Positions 28,282 through 35,672 of a stretch of 64,000 bases of DNA are shown here, piece after piece. Location of the stretch: contig DOPG01000012.1 of the NCBI GenBank assembly GCA_003513555.1, positions 37,866 to 101,865 of the forward strand, read 5' to 3'. The notes under the pieces were generated by a model. It searched no databases. It saw only the letters and a list, made by a program, of their open reading frames with translations, and was not told the DNA's origin. The stretch's first letter is position 1. Each line of letters opens with the position of its first letter. The position numbers and the translations under genes were made by a program. Source of the stretch: Rhodopirellula sp. (GTDB lineage Bacteria > Planctomycetota > Planctomycetia > Pirellulales > Pirellulaceae).

Positions 28282-28885
28282 TGTTCGTCTGCCAAATTTT
28301 TTCTTCCACGCACCTGCGTAGTTGCTGCTTGGCTCGCTGCATTAGATTCCGAGCCCCGTGATCCGTAATACTCAATGCCTCACCGATGTCGACGCGACTG
28401 GCCTCATCAGCGAAACGCATCCTCAGCGCGGTCTGCGCTCGTTCGGTCAATGTCGCGAGGCACTTCCGCAGCGACTCAACCGCCGTATCCCCAGAAAGAT
28501 CTTTACCAGCCCAGCGATCCCAAATTTCATCCAACAGGCCAGGCTCGCACAGCGTTTGCACCTTCCCCTGTTTACGGTGCATGGACACCAACAGATTGTA
28601 GGCGGTCCGCCTCAAGTAACTGGAGGTCGCCGCATCACTGTGCTGAACGAAGCTGTCCCGCCGCAACACCCGCAAGAAAGTTTCCTGCGTTAGATCGTCA
28701 GCGGTTGAAGCATCACATCCCAACATTCGCAGATATCGCCAAATACCGTTTTGGTGTCGCGCAATCAAATCGGCTGGCTCCAACTCAACCTCGGCACCAC
28801 ATGCACTTGCATCCTGATGCCCAGGTGTAATTGAGTCGAAGCCTGTATCCGGGGTTTGACTTTGCGAACTCTGCGGCGCCGCCAC
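28274..28885 (-). CDS. ECF-type RNA polymerase sigma factor
   Basis: A 203-residue sigma-70-family regulator with region 2 (LIARHQNGIWRYLRMLGCD, DDLTQETFLRVLRR, SYLRRTAYNLLVSMHRKQ) and region 4 (CLATLTERAQTALRMRFADE, VDIGEALSITDHGARNLMQR). The first ~35 residues are a low-complexity extension. The start codon is a GTG five bases after the DUF1501 stop, and the gene overlaps the downstream membrane protein by eight bases, so all are translated in close coupling. ECF factors with this size direct RNA polymerase to a small set of promoters, often including their own operon. The position inside an operon of exported DUF1549/DUF1501 proteins suggests that it controls such envelope functions; this is inference. 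Confidence 0.92.
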   Translation of the reverse strand: MAAPQSSQSQTPDTGFDSITPGHQDASACGAEVELEPADLIARHQNGIWRYLRMLGCDASTADDLTQETFLRVLRRDSFVQHSDAATSSYLRRTAYNLLVSMHRKQGKVQTLCEPGLLDEIWDRWAGKDLSGDTAVESLRKCLATLTERAQTALRMRFADEASRVDIGEALSITDHGARNLMQRAKQQLRRCVEEKIWQTNNE

Positions 28886-28890
28886 TGTCG

Positions 28891-30165
28891 TTACGCCACC
28901 AACTCGCTGATGATTTTTCCACCACCCGCAATTTTCATTGGACGACCATTTTTACTAGTAAACGTCTTCTCGGTTGAAATCCCAAGCCCCTTACAAACAG
29001 TGGTCATCAAATCCTCACTGCTGAATGGCTCGCTTTCCACAGCAGTACCGTCACTGCTGGTCTCACCCACTGCAAGACCACCATTGATGTCACCACCGCC
29101 AACAACGCATGACCATGAACGTGCCCAGTGATCGCGACCAGCGTTCTGGTTGATTCGCGGTGTACGGCCGAATTCACCCATCCACATAACGACGGTATCC
29201 TTCAGCAGTTCACGTTGATTCAGATCCTCAACCAAGGCGCTCATGGCGCGATCCAGTTGTGGCAGCTTTGTGTCTTTGAATAGCGCGTGGATGCCACCAT
29301 GATTATCCCACCCACCAAGGTCAACCTCGACGAATGGCACACCGGCCTCGACAAGACGACGAGCCAAAAGACAACCTTGACCAAAACGGTCGGTACCGTA
29401 ACGCTCTTTGACCTCTTCGGGCTCCTTCTCAACACGGAAGGCTTCCATTTGATCGCTGGTCATGAGATCAAAGGTCTTCTTCAGAACCTTTGCGTGCTCG
29501 CTGGCAGGCAGATCTCGCGTCCGCTTCGAGAAGCCTGTTTCGATCGTATCCAAGGCGGCCATGCGCTGAAGCAGACGATTGTCTTCGAGGTCCATTTTCA
29601 GGTTTCGAATCTGGCCATTGCTGGTTACCGAGAATGGTGACCACGCCATGCCCAAGAATCCTGGGCCAGCACTGGCTCCACCCACCGACACAAATGGAGG
29701 GATCTCGAGGCCGGGACGCTGATCCATTACTTCGTGAGCAATCACCGATCCGTAGCTGGGATGCTCAATGTTTGGATTCGGGACATAACCTGTGTGCATG
29801 TAGTATCGTCCACGACTGTGGTCGGCCTCACGCGTTGACATGCTTCGCACGACTGACAGATGCTTCATCTGCTGAGCAACCAATGGCATGTGCTCACAGA
29901 TCTGCAAATCGCCCGTCGTTGAAATTGGCTTGAATGGACCACCAGTAGGTGCCCCAGGCTTGAGGTCCCAAATGTCAATCGTTGCCGGTCCACCACCCAT
30001 CCACAACAAGATGGCTGACTTGCCATTCTTTCTCATCTCCTCAGCGTTTGCCTTGATTGCACCACCCATGGTCATGGATGCCGTTGCAACGGCAGAAGAG
30101 CCTGCGAGGTGCTGCATGAAATGGCGACGTGACATTCCGTTCGGTGTTTGCCAGTTGTTGAACAT
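28891..30165 (-). CDS. DUF1501 protein with Tat-type signal (sigma-factor operon)
   Basis: A 424-residue DUF1501 protein with a twin-arginine-type start (MSRRHFMQHLAGSSAVATAS). Family motifs: ILLWMGGGPATIDIWDLKPG, CEHMPLVAQQMKHLSVVRS, GWDNHGGIHALF, VVMWMGEFGRTPRINQNAGRDHW split over 20 residues, and SSEDLMTTVCKGLGI near the end. It follows a DUF1549/DUF1553 gene by 73 bp, the usual order for this pair in planctomycetes, and precedes a sigma factor by 5 bp, which is less usual. The pair is inferred to act together outside the cytoplasm; the reaction is unknown. Confidence 0.93.
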   Translation of the reverse strand: MFNNWQTPNGMSRRHFMQHLAGSSAVATASMTMGGAIKANAEEMRKNGKSAILLWMGGGPATIDIWDLKPGAPTGGPFKPISTTGDLQICEHMPLVAQQMKHLSVVRSMSTREADHSRGRYYMHTGYVPNPNIEHPSYGSVIAHEVMDQRPGLEIPPFVSVGGASAGPGFLGMAWSPFSVTSNGQIRNLKMDLEDNRLLQRMAALDTIETGFSKRTRDLPASEHAKVLKKTFDLMTSDQMEAFRVEKEPEEVKERYGTDRFGQGCLLARRLVEAGVPFVEVDLGGWDNHGGIHALFKDTKLPQLDRAMSALVEDLNQRELLKDTVVMWMGEFGRTPRINQNAGRDHWARSWSCVVGGGDINGGLAVGETSSDGTAVESEPFSSEDLMTTVCKGLGISTEKTFTSKNGRPMKIAGGGKIISELVA

Positions 30166-30238
30166 ATGAATTAGCCTTTGAGGAAGAGAGTTTTTTTCGT
30201 TGTTGTGAATACTTGAAAGATGGATACTTGCCGCGGAA

Positions 30239-31900
30239 TTAGTGCTGCATGATGAATTCGTTGCTGTTGAGGATTGCCCACCACATGTCCTGCAACATCT
30301 CTTTTTCGTTACCCTTCCGTGCGATTAATAGCTTACTGGCGATCGTCATTTCGTTTCTGCTGGGTCGTCGGGCAAGCCCGGTAAGAAATAACTCGTTGAC
30401 TCGATCGCGAGGCGACTTTCCAGTCTTCGATAGCCGATCAATGAAACTTCCACCAGCGGTGCTGGTTGCTTTCTTCGTTAAGTCACCATTGAACAGCATC
30501 AATGCCTGAGGAATCGAGCCATTGAAGGTTGTTGCTTCGTCGCCCTCGTCAGTACCGAAAGCTACGACAAACTGCTGCAACCAGCGGTTCCGCTGTCGCT
30601 CCTGCTCCTCGTAGCTCCCCTGTGAGGTAGCGTCGGTCGCCGTCACGAGCGACTGATAGAGTTGCTCAGCACTCATCTGGCGGAGGTAAAAACGGGAGAA
30701 CTTTGGCATCTCTCCAATCGAAGGATCATCAATTTCATTATTCGATCCAAGGACTGAAGCGAGGTTGTAAGGTCGGCTGAGCGTGATCCAAGTGATTAAT
30801 TGCTTGAGGTCATAACTATTCTTGCGAAACTCGGCAGCCAGCTTTGCGAGTAGTTCGGGGTGTGACGAAGGGTTGTGCGGTCCCAGATCGTCCACTGGTT
30901 TTGTGAATCCGAACCCGAGGAACAGAGACCACATGCGGTTAACGCCCATTTTGTCCATGTTCTCGCTGGCCAACATCATCCGCCCAAGTTCGCTGCGGCG
31001 TTTGATATCACTCACAAAACCACTAACACCAATCGCAGTTCCGTCAGTGAAGACTGGATAAGCCACACGGGTAAGTCCATTTCGGAGCTCATAGAAGACC
31101 AATGCATCTTCGGGATCATTAGCCTCACCAGCAAAATCTTCGTCGATCAGTTCCGCGTGATCGACATCACGTGTGCCGTCCACGAAGCGTCGCAATGAGC
31201 GTGTCTGACGGAAGAACGAGTTGAACTCCCAGAACATCTGCTGCTTCCACTGATTGAATGGGTGGTTGTGACACTGCGTGCATTGAACCTGCTGCCCAAG
31301 GAAAATCCTGGAGGTACTGCTTGTCGCAAGTACACCCTTTTCCTCATTGACCTTGTCGATCAAGAAGTTAACGGCCCCATTGAAATTTTCTGTACCGGGC
31401 TTTGTTGATCCGGTTGCCGTAACCAAATCAAACACGATTCGGTCGTAGGGTTTGTTTCGTGCAAACGAATCACGCAGATACTTTTGCATACCTGCGCGAC
31501 TGATCATCGTGTCCCGACCATTACCACCAGATTGTCCAATGAGGATGTTGGTCCAAACCGTCGACCAGTGGCTGGCATACTCTTCGGTGTATTTGTCATC
31601 ATGCAGCAGAGTGTCGACGAGCACGGCACGCTTGTCCTTGCCTTTGGACGCCAAAAACTCGGAGAGTTCACTCTTGTTCGGTACGCGCCCGATCACATCA
31701 AGAAAAACGCGGCGACACCACGTCGAATCATCCACTTCGGATGCGGGCCGGATTTCGAAGTCTCGCCAACCTTGCTCAATAATCTCGTTGATCATCGTGA
31801 CTTGGCTGGGAACCGCCGCTTCGGCAGCCTCTGATGCCCTGAGGGTCAGCAGGGATCCGAGAATCAGCACTGCGGGCAGGATCGTTGAATATCGCGTCAT
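30239..31900 (-). CDS. DUF1549/DUF1553 protein with CxxCH motif
   Basis: About 553 residues. An N-terminal hydrophobic signal (MTRYSTILPAVLILGSLLTL) precedes the DUF1549 domain (WCRRVFLDVIGRVPNKSEL, HWSTVWTNILIG, RNKPYDRIVFDLVTATGS) and a CTQCHNHPF cytochrome-c-like motif at 207-215. The DUF1553 domain follows (ENMDKMGVNRMWSLFLGFGF, HPELLAKLAAEF) and ends WWAILNSNEFIMQH, the usual ending. I chose the ATG at 31900 because it begins the signal; an upstream codon at 31984 would add 28 residues. It is the first gene of the four-gene minus-strand operon. The CxxCH may bind heme; the family's enzymatic role is unproven. Confidence 0.92.
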   Translation of the reverse strand: MTRYSTILPAVLILGSLLTLRASEAAEAAVPSQVTMINEIIEQGWRDFEIRPASEVDDSTWCRRVFLDVIGRVPNKSELSEFLASKGKDKRAVLVDTLLHDDKYTEEYASHWSTVWTNILIGQSGGNGRDTMISRAGMQKYLRDSFARNKPYDRIVFDLVTATGSTKPGTENFNGAVNFLIDKVNEEKGVLATSSTSRIFLGQQVQCTQCHNHPFNQWKQQMFWEFNSFFRQTRSLRRFVDGTRDVDHAELIDEDFAGEANDPEDALVFYELRNGLTRVAYPVFTDGTAIGVSGFVSDIKRRSELGRMMLASENMDKMGVNRMWSLFLGFGFTKPVDDLGPHNPSSHPELLAKLAAEFRKNSYDLKQLITWITLSRPYNLASVLGSNNEIDDPSIGEMPKFSRFYLRQMSAEQLYQSLVTATDATSQGSYEEQERQRNRWLQQFVVAFGTDEGDEATTFNGSIPQALMLFNGDLTKKATSTAGGSFIDRLSKTGKSPRDRVNELFLTGLARRPSRNEMTIASKLLIARKGNEKEMLQDMWWAILNSNEFIMQH

Positions 31901-32005
31901 CGTCGCTAAATTCCTTGGCGGTGTTTTCTTGATCGTCTGTAGCTTGAACGAACCACGTTGGATCATGTACCCACAACGTGGCATAGAACAGCCTGTATTC
32001 TATTC

Positions 32006-32023
32006 GAGGGCTTCCGGGCCCTC
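32006..32023 (-). terminator. Hairpin between mutase-fold gene and DUF1549 operon
   Basis: GAGGGC at 32006-32011 pairs with GCCCTC at 32018-32023 around a 6-nt TTCCGG loop. It lies downstream of the minus-strand mutase-fold gene and upstream of the DUF1549 gene, so it could end the rpe transcript or sit in the next operon's leader. No clear T-run follows. Confidence 0.35.
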
Positions 32024-32250
32024 AAACAGATAACCGGTATAGAACGGCAGATAAAAGCACGGGAAATAGGGGCTTTTCCGGTAAGTCGGCCCAAACAGGC
32101 CTCTCTCAGCAGGTGAACCGACGCTCAGCGGCTAAAACACCTTTTTTTTCCACCGAGAGTGCAGAAAACTGAAAATTACGGCTATTTTCTCAAACGGGAA
32201 GCTTTCCACAGCGGGAACCGCCTGTCCAGCTAACGCAGCATTACGAAACT

Positions 32251-32847
32251 TTATTTCTGATCGGCATCACTGACCGACTCTAGCAAGTCCCAGCTAGCAC
32301 CATCGGTTTCAGCCTTCCAAAGATCTGATAGCTCTTCGCCGCTGATCAGACTCTGAACAACCCATGCCATGGGATCTGGAATCACGATGGCGATTGCCTC
32401 GGTGCCGCTCTTTCTAAGCACCTTACGAATCGCCTTGGCAACACGATCACGGGCATCACGAATCGACTCGCCACCTGGAGGACAAACATCCGAGGGTGAA
32501 TCCTGACCCTGCCGGTAAACCTTGGGATGGTTCCGCCGCACCTCTTCGATCAGCTTTCCATGCCACAATCCGTGATCAATGTTTCTGAACGCATCGATGA
32601 CTTTGATGCGTATCTCTCGACCTTGGGCGAGTTGCTGAGCAGTTTCCCGGGCAGATTCACAGGGGGCGGTATAAATCGTCCCCACTGGAAAATCAGAGAG
32701 TTGCTCTGCGAGCGAATTCACCTGTTGTCGGCCTCGCTCGCTCATCGGCATATCCAGGGTGCCCTTGATACGACCTTGATCATCAAAGTCAGTCGCACCG
32801 GGCCTGATCAGCAAGACTCGAGAAGCTTGAGGTGTTCGGACAATCAC
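32251..32847 (-). CDS. Histidine-phosphatase-fold protein without catalytic histidines
   Basis: This 198-residue protein has the phosphoglycerate-mutase/histidine-phosphatase fold: IKGTLDMPMSERGRQQVNSL, IYTAPCESARETAQQLA and CPPGGESIRDARDRV are all in the expected order. The catalytic RHG(E/T) motif is replaced by RPGAT at 15-19, and the second active-site histidine (usually in an SHG-type motif) is replaced in AIVIPDPMAW. The usual phospho-histidine chemistry is therefore unlikely. The start is a GTG at 32847 with an AGGAGG site seven bases before it; this GTG overlaps the rpe stop (GTGA). Tight coupling to ribulose-phosphate 3-epimerase suggests a regulatory or binding role in sugar-phosphate metabolism, but that is inference. 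Confidence 0.88.
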   Translation of the reverse strand: MIVRTPQASRVLLIRPGATDFDDQGRIKGTLDMPMSERGRQQVNSLAEQLSDFPVGTIYTAPCESARETAQQLAQGREIRIKVIDAFRNIDHGLWHGKLIEEVRRNHPKVYRQGQDSPSDVCPPGGESIRDARDRVAKAIRKVLRKSGTEAIAIVIPDPMAWVVQSLISGEELSDLWKAETDGASWDLLESVSDADQK

Positions 32848-33584
32848 GAGTGATCCTCCTGTTTCCACCCTGGTGCAGAATCGTTATCGGCATTCTTACC
32901 GGTAGCTGCCTGAATCCCAGCGTTCAAGTCGGCAATCGCCGCCAGATAGCTGTCCTGGCGGAAAATCGCTGACCCCACGACAAACAGATCACATCCCGCG
33001 GCACGAGCCAAACTGATGGTATCGACGTCAATCCCCCCATCAATCTCCAGCAAGAGGTCAGGGTAGTCCTGCCGCAGAGAACGCAGCTTTTCTAAGGCAA
33101 TCGGATTGAATGCCTGCCCACCAAAGCCCGCTTCGACACTCATGACCAGCGCCATGTCGACCATGGAAATGGCTTCCCCGAAGGACGCCAAGGGCGTCTC
33201 AGGATTCAATGCGATCCCAACACCGACGCCCAATTCCTTAAGCTTACCGGCAGTTGCGACCGGATCACGGACTGCTTCAACGTGGAAGGTAAGCATGTCT
33301 GCACCGGCATCCACCATCGGTTTAGCGTACGCCAATGGATCATTGATCATCAAGTGAACATCCAAGGGCAAATCAGTATGCCGGCGCAGTCCTTCCACAA
33401 TTGGCATACCATAAGTCAGGTTGGGAACAAAGTTCCCGTCCATCACATCTAGGTGCAAAATCCCTGCGCCAGCGGCAGATAACTCAGCCACCTCACCTTT
33501 CAAATCACCGAAATCGCATAGCAACAGGCTGGGCAGCACTGCTGGGGCTGAATCTCGAATCGCTTTTAACGCGGCTGTTGCCAT
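32844..33584 (-). CDS. rpe: Ribulose-phosphate 3-epimerase
   Basis: About 246 residues of a classic RPE TIM barrel that interconverts ribulose 5-phosphate and xylulose 5-phosphate. Motifs: LPSLLLCDFGDL, HLDVMDGNFVPNLTYG, LPLDVHLMINDP, LTFHVEAV, GIALNPETP, VMSVEAGFGGQAF and the phosphate loop EIDGGIDVDT ... LFVVGSAIF. Catalytic aspartates and metal histidines are in place. The ATG at 33584 is preferred over one five codons upstream. Its stop overlaps the start of the downstream mutase-fold gene by four bases. Cytoplasmic, pentose phosphate pathway. Confidence 0.97.
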   Translation of the reverse strand: MATAALKAIRDSAPAVLPSLLLCDFGDLKGEVAELSAAGAGILHLDVMDGNFVPNLTYGMPIVEGLRRHTDLPLDVHLMINDPLAYAKPMVDAGADMLTFHVEAVRDPVATAGKLKELGVGVGIALNPETPLASFGEAISMVDMALVMSVEAGFGGQAFNPIALEKLRSLRQDYPDLLLEIDGGIDVDTISLARAAGCDLFVVGSAIFRQDSYLAAIADLNAGIQAATGKNADNDSAPGWKQEDHS

Positions 33585-33981
33585 GCAGGTTGATCTCATT
33601 GAGTCTCGACACCCTGTGCGGTCATCACAAGCAACGCTCGGACCACAGCAGAACCAAATCGGGGTGACAGATTGGTCTCAAGGGGTGCTGGTTGTCAATT
33701 CCGCCGAGCCAAGTCGTCACCCCCCCCTTCGGGTTAATTCCTAGCCTTATTCCTCGCCATTACCGGGTTTTGCACGCGGCTTTCCGTTCATCAAGGGGAA
33801 CTAAACTTCCATTAAATTTCGCTATTTTCCCTACGTTCATTGGCTCTGTGCAAGCATGTGACACCGCTCACCGCGTCCCTGCCTTGGCTTCACAACCTTT
33901 GCAGGCTCTCTGATTCACGAGCGTAAACTCAGCAGTAGGTCGGCTGCATCGAGCATGATTCAAATCAGCTTCGCGTAGGCA
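33585..33981. other. Intergenic region upstream of rpe
   Basis: About 400 bp separate the rpe start from the end of the epimerase gene on the same strand. It should hold the rpe promoter. A run of eight C at about 33720-33727 is notable; no gene or strong terminator was recognised. Confidence 0.45.
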
Positions 33982-34962
33982 TCACATGTGTTTTTCTTGC
34001 ACCCATGCCGCAGCATCATCAAGTGTTTGCTGTATCTGTCGAGGCTTGTACCCCAGCTCTTGCTCAGCTCTTGAGCTATCGTACCAGTGGTACTGTGAAG
34101 ACATTCGAACCGCAGCACTATTGAATTCTGGCTCTCGATAGAGACGGCCAATCACATCTCCCAACGCCGCTGCGAAACTGCGTTGCAAGGGCCCCGCTTT
34201 GATCAGGGGTGCCCGTTGACCGAATCTCTCTGCCATGCCCGCCCAAAGTTGTTTGTAGGTCATATTCTCGCCCGCGAGGATAAACTCGCGACCACTCGAC
34301 AGATCCTTGTCAACTGCCGTGACGGTCGCCGCAGCGACGTCACGCACGTCGCATACGCTACATCCTCCACTAGGCGCGATGACTTTCCATCCCTTACTCA
34401 AAGCCAGCATCATTCGACCGCTACTGGGCTTCCAATCCCATGGCCCCAACATGAAACCGGGGGCGAGAATTACTGCTTGCAAGCCTTGCTCGACACCTTT
34501 TTTGACAGCGTCAACACCAGCCCTTTTACTCAATACATAGCTGCATGGGATCTGCCCCCCGGCATTGTCACAGGGCGTTGACTCATCCGCAGGCTGCTCT
34601 CGCGTTCCAACCGCGAGTGTATTTACCGTTCCAACATGGATAAGTTTGCAACTGTACTGCAGGCAGGCATCGACCATGATTTGAGTGCCCTCACCATTGA
34701 CCCTCATCGACTCCTTTAACCGCTTCCAGCCGAGATGAATCAAACCTGCCGCGTGAATCACAGCGTCGCAATCCTGGACCACCTTTGTGATTAGGTCCCG
34801 GTCAAGCAAATCGCCTGAAACAAGCTGTGTATCAATTCCCTCGAACACAACTGAATTGTACTGCGAACGAACGAGGGCCACAGAGTCATGGCCTGCTGCG
34901 CTCAACTCTCGCAGGACTGCATTTCCAAGTAACCCGGTTCCCCCGGTCACGAAGACTCTCAT
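33982..34962 (-). CDS. NAD-dependent epimerase/dehydratase-family protein
   Basis: About 326 residues of an extended short-chain dehydrogenase. The NAD-binding loop is TGGTGLLGNAV right at the N-terminus (ATG at 34962; an upstream in-frame start would add 27 residues). The motif CSYVLSKRAG carries the Tyr-x3-Lys pair, and GFMLGPWDWKPSSGRMM with CDVRDVAAATV follow the family pattern. It resembles dihydroflavonol-reductase-like/hopanoid-associated sugar epimerase relatives, which reduce or epimerise sugar or lipid-linked substrates; I cannot decide which. Cytoplasmic, no signal. It is divergent from the AsmA-like gene across about 700 bp. Confidence 0.9.
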   Translation of the reverse strand: MRVFVTGGTGLLGNAVLRELSAAGHDSVALVRSQYNSVVFEGIDTQLVSGDLLDRDLITKVVQDCDAVIHAAGLIHLGWKRLKESMRVNGEGTQIMVDACLQYSCKLIHVGTVNTLAVGTREQPADESTPCDNAGGQIPCSYVLSKRAGVDAVKKGVEQGLQAVILAPGFMLGPWDWKPSSGRMMLALSKGWKVIAPSGGCSVCDVRDVAAATVTAVDKDLSSGREFILAGENMTYKQLWAGMAERFGQRAPLIKAGPLQRSFAAALGDVIGRLYREPEFNSAAVRMSSQYHWYDSSRAEQELGYKPRQIQQTLDDAAAWVQEKHM

Positions 34963-35672
34963 CGATACCCTCAAGCTAAAACGTGAAATAAGCGTCAGGA
35001 GGTCAGGAAACAGCGTACGCCCTCGAGTGCCACGGCGTCCCAATTACTCCAACATTTTGGCATGAGCCCTCTGACAACGCCGAGCCGACAAAACATCGAT
35101 CCCTAAAAATCATCAAGACTCATCCCAAGTTTTCACGGTAATCAACACCAGCACCTAATGACCATCAGGAATCCATAAACACGAACAACAGCTAGCTATT
35201 TCATGATGGTCAGGAGGATAAGAGGACGTGCAAATATTATGTTGCTCGCCCGTTTAACGGCAGTATCACCAAATCAAGGCAGCATCAGTAAAATCGCCTA
35301 ACCACCTTATCTACAACCCTGAGGCCGTACAGAAAATCGCTGAAACAGTGATTTTTGTGGTAATTCATCCGGCTTTAGAGAAGAGAATCCTCCCGAAGGC
35401 ATGACGGATGTTCTTGTTGGCAATCACGCAATTCGCGATAGCAATAGTGGTTTTCGACAACGTGTCATTGGTGATTTATTGTACAAAACACCGCGGAAAC
35501 CTAGCAGAGCCTCCCTGCGGCGAAAGCACCAAAAGCTGGCAACACGCCCGCATGGTACTCCTGAGCATGGCAGTCAAAGAATAGGCAAATCAACCTTGCG
35601 CTGAACACCAAAATATCGCTAGACTCGCTGGGTGGTGATGATTTTCGAATCTGGTGCGGCGAGGATGTGACC
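34963..35672. other. Long intergenic region between divergent genes
   Basis: The 710 bp between the epimerase start and the AsmA-like start hold no gene I can support. There is an AGGAGG-like site near 35212-35217 followed by a 20-codon frame from ATG 35240, a hairpin with a T-run at 35333-35356, and a 67-codon frame at 35401-35604 without family resemblance. A small RNA ending at the hairpin is possible. Confidence 0.4.
35333..35356 (+). terminator. Hairpin with T-run, no coding gene upstream
   Basis: AAAATCGCTG (35333-35342) and CAGTGATTTT (35346-35355) form a 10-bp stem with one G-T pair and an AAA loop, running into T residues on the plus strand. This is Rho-independent-terminator-like. 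No plus-strand gene precedes it within 300 bp, so it may end a small RNA. Confidence 0.4.

Noticed and set aside
35401..35604. 67-codon plus-strand frame before the AsmA-like gene
   Set aside because: Basic low-quality translation, no ribosome-binding site, no recognisable motif.
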